From PALSA-894 sp963828625 (GTDB lineage: Bacteria > Pseudomonadota > Alphaproteobacteria > Rhizobiales > Xanthobacteraceae), in contig CAWHEX010000002.1 in assembly GCA_963828625.1 (NCBI GenBank), forward strand, positions 310,001 to 374,000: a DNA stretch of 64,000 bases, given 5' to 3'. Shown here piece after piece: positions 28,301 to 38,320 of this stretch. Each line of letters begins with the position of its first letter. Position 1 is the first letter of the stretch. Below the pieces are notes generated by a model, which was not told the DNA's origin, made no database searches, and saw only the letters and a list, made by a program, of their open reading frames with translations. The translations under genes and the position numbers were made by a program.

Positions 28301-29002
28301 CTATTTGCCCGCGGCTACGATCTCGGCGACCACCGCATCGGCCGCCTTCTTGGGATCGGCCGCGCCCGTGATCGGCCGGCCGACCACCAGATAATCCGCG
28401 CCCGATGCGATCGCCTGGCCCGGCGTCATCACGCGCTTCTGGTCGCCGCGCGCCGTACCGGCGGGGCGGATGCCGGGCGTGACGAACACCATCTCGGACC
28501 CGACGACGAGACGCAGCGGCGAGGCTTCCTCGGGCGAACACACAAGACCGTCCACGCCGAGATCGTGCGCCTGCTGCGCGCGGCGCGCCACCAGCGTATC
28601 GACGCTCATCCCGTAGCCGGACTCGGCGAGGTCGATGTCGTCGTAGGAGGTGAGCACCGTGACGGCGAGAACCTTCAAGCCGGAGCCCTGCCGCGCCGTG
28701 ACGGCGGCTTTCATGGTCTGCGGATAGGCGTGCACGGTGAGAAATTCGACGCCGAGCCGCGCGACGCTTTCGACGCCCTTCGACACCGAGTTCTCGATGT
28801 CATGCAGCTTCATGTCGAGGAAGACGCGCTTGCCGGCGCGGGCCAGCGTGCCTGCGAAGGCAAGCCCGCCCGCGAACGCGAGCTGGTACCCGACCTTGTA
28901 GAAGGAGACGCTGTCGCCGAGCCGTTCGACCATCGCCTCGGCGTCACCGATGGCCGGAACGTCGAGGGCTACGATGAGGCGGTCGCGGGGTTGTGTCGGC
29001 AT
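28301..29002 (-). CDS. pyrF: orotidine 5'-phosphate decarboxylase
   Basis: Last step of UMP synthesis, converting OMP to UMP without cofactor. A 233-residue TIM barrel of the short bacterial type, with LIVALDVP at the start, the catalytic FLDMKLHDIENSVS (Lys-Asp pair) and the phosphate-binding loop VTPGIRP followed by VVGRPIT. ATG 29002 is the only start fitting the family N-terminus. It begins 35 bases after the PmtA-like gene and should be co-transcribed. Confidence 0.96.
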   Translation of the reverse strand: MPTQPRDRLIVALDVPAIGDAEAMVERLGDSVSFYKVGYQLAFAGGLAFAGTLARAGKRVFLDMKLHDIENSVSKGVESVARLGVEFLTVHAYPQTMKAAVTARQGSGLKVLAVTVLTSYDDIDLAESGYGMSVDTLVARRAQQAHDLGVDGLVCSPEEASPLRLVVGSEMVFVTPGIRPAGTARGDQKRVMTPGQAIASGADYLVVGRPITGAADPKKAADAVVAEIVAAGK

Positions 29003-29037
29003 GCGGGGGAACCCGATGCCGTAACGGGAGGGGTTCG

Positions 29038-29922
29038 TCAACCTTGCCGGTACACCCACACCCGCGCGGGGGGCACATTGCGCCAGATGCGCTCGGACGC
29101 CTCGACCTTGACGCCGGAGAGTTGTGGAATCGGCGGCACCACCGCGTAGGTAAATTGCACGAACGGCGCGTTCGGCTGCAGCAGCGCGAGCGCCTCGCGC
29201 AGGAGCCGCATGCGGGTGCGCAGTGGCTTGGTCATCAGCGGCAGGCCGGAGACGACCGCCGACACATGATGGCGCGCATAGTCGGACAGCGCCTCGCGCA
29301 GCCGGTAGGCGTCGCCCTGGATGACGGTCGCCTCGGGAAAACGCTGGCGCAGGAGCTGGCAGAACGCCGGATTGAATTCGAGCAGCACGAGGCGCGACGG
29401 GTCGACGCCGTGTTCGACCAGCGCCTCGGTCACCGGGCCGGTGCCGGGACCGAGCTCGATCACCGGTCCGTCGGAATCCGGATCGACATAGCGCGCCATG
29501 TTGCGCGCCAGCACCTTGCCGGACGGCGTGACCGAGCCGACCGCGAGCGGCTTCTTGATCCACGAGCCGATGAAACGGACTTCGTCGTCGAGACGAATGC
29601 CGTTCTTGCGTTCGAAGCGGCGCAGGTGCGTCTCGATGTTGCGGCCGATCTTCTCGCCGGTGCGGCGGAACGGCTGCTCCACCTTGCGCTCGAAGTGCTC
29701 TTCGATGAGGCGAACGCGCTTCTCGATGTTCTCGCCGATCTTGCGTTCGATGCGCCGGAACGGCTGCTCGACCTTCTGCTCGAAGTGTTCCTCGAACAGG
29801 CGAACGCGCTTCTCGATGTTGCTTTCAATGATCTGTTCGAAGCGCTTGATGCGCTTTTCGAACTGTTCGAGCGCCTGCATGGGCATCGGGAACGCGACCA
29901 GATTATTGCGGTTTTGCGACAA
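29038..29922 (-). CDS. PmtA-like phospholipid N-methyltransferase with tandem amphipathic N-terminal repeats
   Basis: A 294-residue protein in two parts. Residues ~110-294 are a SAM-dependent methyltransferase with motif I IELGPGTGPVTEAL and the C-terminal RNVPPARVWVYR, close to rhizobial PmtA, which methylates phosphatidylethanolamine toward phosphatidylcholine. Residues ~15-105 are a Lys/Arg/Glu-rich helical region with two near-identical 30-residue units (NIEKRVRLFEEHFEQKVEQP and NIEKRVRLIEEHFERKVEQP). Typical PmtA is ~200 residues without this. The extension is probably a membrane-surface or coiled-coil module. It lies between dnaJ and pyrF on one strand. Confidence 0.82.
   Translation of the reverse strand: MSQNRNNLVAFPMPMQALEQFEKRIKRFEQIIESNIEKRVRLFEEHFEQKVEQPFRRIERKIGENIEKRVRLIEEHFERKVEQPFRRTGEKIGRNIETHLRRFERKNGIRLDDEVRFIGSWIKKPLAVGSVTPSGKVLARNMARYVDPDSDGPVIELGPGTGPVTEALVEHGVDPSRLVLLEFNPAFCQLLRQRFPEATVIQGDAYRLREALSDYARHHVSAVVSGLPLMTKPLRTRMRLLREALALLQPNAPFVQFTYAVVPPIPQLSGVKVEASERIWRNVPPARVWVYRQG
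29632..29820. repeat. 90-bp tandem repeat inside the PmtA-like gene
   Basis: CTCGATGTT recurs at 29632, 29722 and 29812, exactly 90 bases apart, and the two full units between are clearly similar base by base. They code for the duplicated 30-residue helical unit. Because the period is a whole number of codons, copy-number change would keep the frame. Confidence 0.85.
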
Positions 29923-29986
29923 CAGGGGTAACGGCCGCGGCCGTCATGGTCAAGACTTGCAAGTTACATGACTTCGAAACGGCAAC

Positions 29987-31132
29987 TTATGCTGAACCTT
30001 GCCGGTTCCCGAGCCCGTCAAGGAAATCCTTGACCTTCGTGAAGAATCCGGCGGCTTCGGGCTGCGTTTCGTTGGACGATTGCTGATCGAATTCTTGCAG
30101 TAACTCTTTTTGGCGCTTTGTGAGCTTCTGCGGCGTTTCGACTAAAACTTGAACGTACATGTCGCCGCTCTCGCGCGTGCGCAGCACAGGCATGCCTTTC
30201 GCGCCGAGACGGAAGCGCCGGCCGGACTGCGTGCCCTCGGGCACCTTCACGCGCGTCTTGCCGCCGTCGATGGTCGGCACGTCGAAGCCGCCGCCGAGCG
30301 ACGCCGTCACCATCGAGATCGGCACGCGGCAATGCAGGTCGGCGCCGTCGCGCTGGAAGAACTGGTGCGGGCTGAGCGAGAGGAAAATGTAGAGGTCGCC
30401 CTGCCCGCCGCCGCGCAGGCCGGCCTCGCCTTCGCCCGCGAGACGGATGCGCGTGCCGTCCTCGACGCCGGGCGGTACATTGACCGAGAGCGTGCGCTCG
30501 CGCGTGACGCGGCCCGAGCCCGCGCAGTTCGGGCACGGATTGTCGATCACCTGGCCGCGCCCCTGACATGAGACGCAGGTGCGCTCCAGCGTGAAGAAGC
30601 CCTGCTGGTGGCGAACCTTGCCTTGCCCGCCGCAGGTCGGGCAGGTCTTCGGCTTGGAGCCCGCCTTCGCGCCGTTGCCGGAGCACGCCTCGCAGGTGAC
30701 CGACGTCGGGATGCGGATCTGCGCGGTCTTGCCGGCGAACGCCTCCTCGAGCGTGATCTCCATGTTGTAGCGCAGGTCCGCGCCGCGCTCGCGCCCGCCG
30801 CCGCGCCCGCTCCGCCGGCCGCCGCTGAACAGGTCTTCGAAAATGTCGGAGAAGCTCGATGCGAAATCCGCGCCGAAGCCGTGCGCCCCGCCACCGCCAC
30901 CCTGCTCGAACGCCGCGTGGCCGAAGCGGTCGTAGGCGGCGCGCTTCTGGTCGTCCTTCAGGACGTCATAGGCTTCGTTGATTTCCTTGAAGTGCGCCTC
31001 GCAGGCTTTGTCGCCGGGATTGCGGTCGGGATGCCACTTCATCGCGAGCTTGCGATAGGACGCCTTCATCTCCGCATCGTTCGCGGTGCGCGCGACTTCG
31101 AGGATTTCGTAGTAGTCGCGCTTGGCCATCAC
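29987..31132 (-). CDS. dnaJ: chaperone protein DnaJ
   Basis: Hsp40 co-chaperone stimulating DnaK ATPase. The J-domain (residues 1-70) has HPDRNPGDKACEAHFKEINE with the HPD motif, followed by a Gly/Phe-rich region (FEQGGGGGAHGFG), four CxxCxG zinc repeats (CEACSGNG, CPTCGGQG, CVSCQGRG, CPNCAGSG) and the C-terminal substrate domain. At 381 residues it is full length. ATG 31132 or 31129 may be used. A hairpin separates it from dnaK. Confidence 0.97.
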   Translation of the reverse strand: MMAKRDYYEILEVARTANDAEMKASYRKLAMKWHPDRNPGDKACEAHFKEINEAYDVLKDDQKRAAYDRFGHAAFEQGGGGGAHGFGADFASSFSDIFEDLFSGGRRSGRGGGRERGADLRYNMEITLEEAFAGKTAQIRIPTSVTCEACSGNGAKAGSKPKTCPTCGGQGKVRHQQGFFTLERTCVSCQGRGQVIDNPCPNCAGSGRVTRERTLSVNVPPGVEDGTRIRLAGEGEAGLRGGGQGDLYIFLSLSPHQFFQRDGADLHCRVPISMVTASLGGGFDVPTIDGGKTRVKVPEGTQSGRRFRLGAKGMPVLRTRESGDMYVQVLVETPQKLTKRQKELLQEFDQQSSNETQPEAAGFFTKVKDFLDGLGNRQGSA

Positions 31133-31160
31133 ACCGCCGCTCGGGAGAAAGACAAGAATA

Positions 31161-31185
31161 CACCCCCGGAAGAGACCCGGGGGTG
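31161..31185 (-). terminator. hairpin between dnaK and dnaJ
   Basis: A 9-bp GC-rich stem (31161-31169 with 31177-31185, loop of 7) is followed in the minus direction by the T-rich TATTCTTGTCTTTCT. It lies between the dnaK stop and the dnaJ start and probably acts as a partial terminator or mRNA-end stabiliser, lowering dnaJ relative to dnaK. Confidence 0.6.
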
Positions 31186-31232
31186 CGTTGTTGCTGCTTC
31201 TGCTGCTGCCATGCGCCGCCTATCGAGCCGGC

Positions 31233-33171
<1,939 letters not shown>

Positions 33172-33317
33172 GTGTGTCCTCTCTTTCCGGCAGATCGGCC
33201 GGGCCTAGATTTAGCGCCCGAAGGGAGAGGTCAAACGGGTATCAAACCCGCAGGACCGCCCCCGGTCCGATCCCCAATAACGTGACTGCGCCGCCCCCCG
33301 GCGGCGTTCACTGGCTC

Positions 33318-33345
33318 ATATAGGAGAGGCAGATACGGCTGCAAG
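33318..33345 (-). promoter_or_regulatory. candidate heat-shock (RpoH-type) promoter of dnaK
   Basis: On the minus strand CTTGCA (33345-33340) and CCTATAT (33324-33318) are separated by 15 bases. The alphaproteobacterial RpoH consensus is CTTG...CCTATnT-like with slightly longer spacing. The leader to ATG 33171 would be ~140 bases and contains two hairpins (CGCCG...CGGCG near 33287-33306 and CGGGT...ACCCG near 33236-33250). No CIRCE element was seen. Confidence 0.45.
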
Positions 33346-33438
33346 GCTGGCGGTAAGGAAATTGCGCTTTGGCCGGAGAGTCTTAACCCGCACCCGCTGG
33401 CAGCGGCCCGGAGGAAATCCGGCTCCCCGCGGAGGCGG

Positions 33439-34671
33439 CTAGGCAGCGGCCGGGCCCGCCGGGACCAAGCCACGCGATGCATAGCCCTCTCGGGCCGGAT
33501 CCGATTGCCAAAGCTTCCAAACAAGGCGCGCTGCGAACGCGATGAGAGCGAGCGACGAGATCGTGATGCCGTTGAGGCCCAGCGCCACCGTCGTGAACGG
33601 CAAAGTCCAGACCGCCAGCATCAATACGTAGTCCCAACCGTCGTTGTCGCTCCGACCGATGAGCGTCGCGAGCACCCAACCAAAAACGACCATGTCGTAG
33701 TTGAGCACGTAGGGCGAGGCCACAAAGGTCGCCGTGACAAGAAACGCCAGAGACAGAACCGGATCGCGGCGGCGCCAGAACGCCCAGATCACGGCAGCAA
33801 TCGCCGGCACTGCAACGACCGCATGCACCGCAAAGGCCGTGCCGAGCGGGAAACCGGCAAGGCGCATGTTCAAGAATGCGGTCGGCATCATGGCTGGACC
33901 CAAGCCGGTGCTGTACATCATGTTCCGCGCCTGGATCGGCATCGAAACCTCGAGGTATGCGCCCCATACCTGCCAGCCGAACACGAGCGCGGTGAGCGTC
34001 ACGAGAACCACGACCGTCGCGGCGGCGGCGAAGATCACGCGCCATCGGCCGGTGAGCAGAAGCATCAGCGGCAACAGAAATCCGAGTTGCGGCTTGATCG
34101 TCAGAAGGCCGAAAAAAATTCCGGACAGGATCGGGCGCCGATCGAGATTGAGCAGGCCGGCGATGAGCAGTGCCGCTGTGAAGAACCCGTTTTGCCCGAC
34201 CACGATGTTCACGGTGACGGCCGGCGCGAGGGCCAGCAAGGCAAGCCTGTCCAGACGACGCTCGCCATTGGCCGCGGCGGCCATGTAAAGGACAAGTCCG
34301 ATCGCGCACCAAACCGCATAGGCGAGAAAATACGGCAGAAGGCCAAGCGGCCAGGTGAACAAAAGAAGGTGGGGTGGATAGCTCCAGTAGTGCTCGGGAT
34401 AATTGGCGCCGAAGAGAACCTGGATTGCTGCGTTGTAGGCCTCGTCGGGAAACCATCGGCTCGGATCGCCAGCAAGGGCGGCGAGCGCGCCCATCCACGT
34501 ATTCAGGAAGTCGCGGCCGATCACGTGGCCGGACGCATCGAACGGCAGCGAGGATGCCCAGAGATAAGGGATCATCAGCCCCGCGACGAAGAGGCCTGAT
34601 GCCAAGGCGAGCTTGATGTAGAGATCGACGCCAAATGCCGGCGTCCATGACGTTCGACTAATGTCGGTCAT
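33439..34671 (-). CDS. GT87-like integral membrane glycosyltransferase (DUF2029)
   Basis: A 410-residue polytopic protein with about ten membrane segments, e.g. LYIKLALASGLFVAGLMIPY and PALA-rich central helices. The N-terminal loop has RDFLNTWMGALAALAGDP, and WSYPPHLLLFTWPLGLLPY plus GQNGFFTAALLIAGLL match the mannosyltransferase-like GT87/DUF2029 family that uses polyprenyl-phosphate sugars. ATG 34671 overlaps the stop of the upstream membrane protein (ATGA), so they are coupled. Probably acts in envelope glycolipid synthesis, and the sugar is unknown. Confidence 0.82.
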   Translation of the reverse strand: MTDISRTSWTPAFGVDLYIKLALASGLFVAGLMIPYLWASSLPFDASGHVIGRDFLNTWMGALAALAGDPSRWFPDEAYNAAIQVLFGANYPEHYWSYPPHLLLFTWPLGLLPYFLAYAVWCAIGLVLYMAAAANGERRLDRLALLALAPAVTVNIVVGQNGFFTAALLIAGLLNLDRRPILSGIFFGLLTIKPQLGFLLPLMLLLTGRWRVIFAAAATVVVLVTLTALVFGWQVWGAYLEVSMPIQARNMMYSTGLGPAMMPTAFLNMRLAGFPLGTAFAVHAVVAVPAIAAVIWAFWRRRDPVLSLAFLVTATFVASPYVLNYDMVVFGWVLATLIGRSDNDGWDYVLMLAVWTLPFTTVALGLNGITISSLALIAFAARLVWKLWQSDPAREGYASRGLVPAGPAAA

Positions 34672-36476
34672 GATCCAGCGTTCGCCCTGTCGTCCAATTC
34701 GGTCCGCCTGACTCGATAAACCAAGAATGGTTGTGCTTGGGTAACCGGCAACAGTTCCAGCCATTCGGGCACGCCGCCCGCCTGCAGGCGGCCCCAGAGA
34801 CTTGCCTCGCGCTCGGCCTGCGTGAGGCCGTCGGGCGCGCCACCGCCGCATGTCATGACGTAATCGGCATGCAAACGCGCCAGCACCGCGCGCGCCTCAT
34901 CGGGCGGTGCGCCAAGCGCCCGATGCACCGTCACGATGTCGGTCGCGAGCCGGTGATAGGGCGCGGCCAGAATTTTGTGCGGCGTCAGTGCCAGCAGAAA
35001 CGGGCCGTAGTTGATGTCGGCCGCGACCACGCCGGCCGGAAGCCGCGCCAGCGGCGCGTAGCTCGCGTTGTCGAAGCAGGCTTCCGTCGTGTCGCGATGG
35101 AATTGGTCATCCCGCCCGATGCCGGCGGCATTGGCAATCGTGACCGCGCTGAGCGACATCATTGCCGGCGTCAGCAGAACGCCGATGGCGGCGCGCGGGA
35201 CCAGGCGCTGCAGCCCTAATGCCGAAAACAGGTGCACGGCGAATACTGCGACCAGCGGCATGCCGAGCCAGGTCGCGTACGTGGCCGATCGGATCGCCGC
35301 GACCGTCATGACGGCGGCGATCGCAAAGGCTGCGGCCGTGGCGACGAAGCCGAAGTCGCGGCGCAAGGCCGTGCGGAAGAGGATGGCGGCAGCGAGACAG
35401 ACGAGCACCGGGAACGCGACGATTGCGAGCGTCGTCACCGGGCTTTCGGCGAGCAACTGCAGCAGCGGTTTGTTCTCGCGCACATGGGCTAGCCAGATCG
35501 GCCACGCCGCAGGATCGATCACCATGTAGGGGCCGCCAGCGCAGCGCGGGTCGAACGAAAGCGCCAGTCCGGCGGCCGCAATGCCGGCCACGGATGTGAA
35601 GGCCAATCGTTTCGGCAGGCTTTCACCGGCGAAGCGCGCCGCGAGCGCGAGGCCAAGCCCGCCGACGACAGCAAGCGCAAGCCAATTGATCGCGAAGGAG
35701 TCGCACAGCACGCGGGTCCAGTGATCCGGGCCGACGGTGGCGAGAAATGTCGCGAGCGAACTTGCGGCGAGCGCCACCCCGTAGCGGCCTGCCGCCGGCG
35801 CAGCCTGCGGATCGAGCACGTAACGCGCCGCGAATGCGACGCCGCACAGCATCAGATAGGGAAGGCTCTCGAGCCCGATGCCGAGCGCCAAGCCTGTGAT
35901 CGCGCCGGCGAGCGCCGCCGCCCAGCGCACGCGGTCCGACCACACGGTCGCGGCGAGCACCGCGAAGCACAGCGCCATCTGCACGTTATGATGATCGATG
36001 CGACCCGGCCGGAATTGATGCAGCGCCGGCAGGCCGACGACCGCCATCAGCAGCGCGACCAGCGCGGCCTCGCGGCCAGCGATGCGCCACGCGACCGCTG
36101 CGGTTGCTGCCATTGCGGGAAGCAGCCAGAGAAGCGGCCATGCGGTCATCATCAGCCGCTCCGCCAGCGCAGGCGCCGCGAACAGACCGAAAAACCAGAG
36201 CGTGCCGGCAAGCCCGGCATCGATCAGGCGCGACCAATGCGTTTCGTAGCCGCCAGCGATCCGCGGTTGGCTGAGATCGAACCAGCCCTGTCCGGAAATC
36301 CAGTCGCGCAGCTGCACAAGACGCATCGCATCGTCGCTATCGGCGAAGGCGTGCGCGGTCCCGCTCCAGGACTGCACGAGCAGTTGCAGCACAATCAACA
36401 GCCACGCGAGCCCGAGCAGGAGCGCAAAGCTTGGCTGGCGCGTGGAGGACATCGCCCCTGTTTCGGCCAACAGCAT
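34668..36476 (-). CDS. polytopic GT-C-type membrane protein
   Basis: About 600 residues with a dozen membrane helices. The first periplasmic loop has DSDDAMRLVQLRDW and THWSRLIDAG, and a later motif is RPGRIDHHNVQ; the pairing of an acidic DxD-like loop with an (x)DHH loop recalls STT3/oligosaccharyltransferase-like and ArnT/PMT-like GT-C enzymes. The C-terminal soluble region has ADINYGPFLLALTPHKILAA and HADYVMTCGGG. ATG 36476 or 36452 may be the start. It is coupled to the GT87 gene and probably moves a lipid-linked sugar. This is a fold-level assignment only. Confidence 0.68.
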   Translation of the reverse strand: MLLAETGAMSSTRQPSFALLLGLAWLLIVLQLLVQSWSGTAHAFADSDDAMRLVQLRDWISGQGWFDLSQPRIAGGYETHWSRLIDAGLAGTLWFFGLFAAPALAERLMMTAWPLLWLLPAMAATAAVAWRIAGREAALVALLMAVVGLPALHQFRPGRIDHHNVQMALCFAVLAATVWSDRVRWAAALAGAITGLALGIGLESLPYLMLCGVAFAARYVLDPQAAPAAGRYGVALAASSLATFLATVGPDHWTRVLCDSFAINWLALAVVGGLGLALAARFAGESLPKRLAFTSVAGIAAAGLALSFDPRCAGGPYMVIDPAAWPIWLAHVRENKPLLQLLAESPVTTLAIVAFPVLVCLAAAILFRTALRRDFGFVATAAAFAIAAVMTVAAIRSATYATWLGMPLVAVFAVHLFSALGLQRLVPRAAIGVLLTPAMMSLSAVTIANAAGIGRDDQFHRDTTEACFDNASYAPLARLPAGVVAADINYGPFLLALTPHKILAAPYHRLATDIVTVHRALGAPPDEARAVLARLHADYVMTCGGGAPDGLTQAEREASLWGRLQAGGVPEWLELLPVTQAQPFLVYRVRRTELDDRANAGS

Positions 36477-36623
36477 TGAGTTTCGCTTAATAGACCAGGC
36501 AAAATGCGCTGTTTCGCCACCCGACAAGGCCGAAATTAGCGAATTCCTACCAAGTCTGCCGCTGGGGGAACGCGTTAAGGCCGCAGGGTTTTGCGTATGT
36601 GCGTTGAGAAGGCCGAGCCGGGC

Positions 36624-36859
36624 GATGACCGCGATGCTGACCGCAAAGAACATTGTGGCCGGCGCGCGCGTCTACGACATCTGGAACGTCAACGAGGACG
36701 CCCGAGTATCACGAGGCCGGCAGTTCGGGCGTGAAGGAAGCGCTCGGCTCCGAGCGTCTGGTGCCGCAGAAGCCGAAGCCCGCAAGCGACAAGTCCGCCG
36801 AAACCGCGGCCGCCTGAGCCGCTCCCTTCCCGCGTCACTCTTCCAGCGCCTGCCTGCTG
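36624..36859 (+). pseudogene. truncated duplicate of the 3' end of the flavoenzyme gene
   Basis: These 236 bases match 39639-39872 at roughly 90% or better. They begin inside the codons for the C-terminal TAMLTAKNIVAGARVYDIW and run ~40 bases past the stop. An extra C near 36700-36703 breaks the frame after NVNEDA, and there is no start. The rest of the 36477-36949 gap holds nothing I can support. The copy is a recombination scar, not a gene. Confidence 0.85.
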
Positions 36860-36949
36860 CGGCTCCGGCCACAAACGCGGCCCGCTAGACAACCTGTCGT
36901 CTCATGGCTTTAGTCCGATCCAATTGGGGACAAGGCCCATGAGCCTGAC

Positions 36950-38320
36950 GTGATACGCGTAGCGAGAGACCTCATCGGCGCTGCGTTCATCAGCGGCGCG
37001 GTCGCGGTCTGTTTTTTCGCAGCCTTTGTGACCGCCGCGCTGTGGCTGCCGCAGGACCAGCAGACGATCCGGCGCCATATCGTCGAAGCCATCACCAGCG
37101 GAACGCTCAATGAGCGGGTGAGCTATGGACCTTTTTGGGGCATCCCGTTGCCCCGTCACGCTCTCGATTGTCTGCCCGTCAACATGATGCTGGCGCCCCC
37201 GGCCGGCCAACTCATCGACGCAGTGAGCAATCGCTCCGTCGCGCTCAATCCGTCGTGGCTCGATATGCGTGTTCCTGAAGCATACGATTGCCAAGCCTTG
37301 GTGCGCGCGCTTTCCGAGCTGGGCTCCGGCTACGGCGATGTCCAGTTCGTTCCGGCCGACCGCTACATCATGGGCATCCGCGTCCTTGGGCGCGCAATGC
37401 TCTCCATGATGCCGTTCGATCAGGCCGCGCGCGTGATGCGCGCCGTCGCCTTCGTTTTGCTCGGCGCGATCGGCGGCCTCGCTCTCTGGAAATTGCGCGG
37501 CGTTAAATCAAAATCCGAAACGCGACTGGCCGCCGGATATTTGGTAATCGCCGGTTGTCTTAGTGTGCTCTACGGCGTGCACTTCTTCGATACGATGCTG
37601 ATGTTCGCGCCATTGGATTATACGCATTTCGTTTTCATCTTGATCAGCCTGTTTGCGCCCCTCGCATTCATGCGGCCCACGACGCTTGCGCTCTACGCTG
37701 CCAGCTACGGAAGTCTGATCGCGATCTTCGAATCGCTCGCCGGTGGCATCCCGTTCGCGCTTGCGATGTTGCCCTTGTTATTTGCCTTGGGATTTCAGGG
37801 GGGCGCTCGCGACTACTTCTTCAGGCTCGCTCTTCTCTGGGGATGCTTCTGTGTCGCGGTGGTCACGTCCTTCGCCATCAAGAAAGGCGCTGCGATCGCA
37901 TTCCTCGGCGATCGGGAATCGCTCTTCGCAATGCTGTTCTATCGGATGTATGGGGAAGTGCCGGCATGGACCGGCGTGGAACTGTCATTGGGCTATCTGT
38001 TTGCAAGTTATCGCCGCTGGAGCGCTCTGATCGCGCTCGGCTCGGCCAACATCGGCACCGGTCTGGTCGTCGCCGCGTTTGGGCTGTTTGCCGTAGCAAC
38101 CTGGCGTCGCGGAAAGGCGCTATGGTCCTTCGACAGGCCCGTTTTGATCGCTTGCTGGCTCGGCATCGCCGTCCTGACCGTCTGGTGCATGGTGTTTTTT
38201 CAGCATGCTGTCGTGCACCCCTATTTCATGGCCCGGCTCCTCGTTCTCCCGGTGATCGGCGCCGCCGTTCTGATCACAGTTGACCGTGCGTCGATACTCA
38301 CGGCACGAGATGCCCGATGA
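36950..38320 (+). CDS. polytopic membrane protein of unknown function
   Basis: A 456-residue protein with about nine membrane helices (GAAFISGAVAVCFFAAFVTA at the N-terminus, then LLGAIGGLALW and several more). A soluble loop of ~110 residues follows the first helix. I recognise no family motif, and the layout could be a GT-C-type enzyme or an O-antigen-related protein. The gene is visibly less GC-rich than the flanking DNA and uses a GTG start. Its stop overlaps the flavoenzyme ATG by four bases, so they form a unit bracketed by the direct repeats. Confidence 0.65.
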   Translation: MIRVARDLIGAAFISGAVAVCFFAAFVTAALWLPQDQQTIRRHIVEAITSGTLNERVSYGPFWGIPLPRHALDCLPVNMMLAPPAGQLIDAVSNRSVALNPSWLDMRVPEAYDCQALVRALSELGSGYGDVQFVPADRYIMGIRVLGRAMLSMMPFDQAARVMRAVAFVLLGAIGGLALWKLRGVKSKSETRLAAGYLVIAGCLSVLYGVHFFDTMLMFAPLDYTHFVFILISLFAPLAFMRPTTLALYAASYGSLIAIFESLAGGIPFALAMLPLLFALGFQGGARDYFFRLALLWGCFCVAVVTSFAIKKGAAIAFLGDRESLFAMLFYRMYGEVPAWTGVELSLGYLFASYRRWSALIALGSANIGTGLVVAAFGLFAVATWRRGKALWSFDRPVLIACWLGIAVLTVWCMVFFQHAVVHPYFMARLLVLPVIGAAVLITVDRASILTARDAR

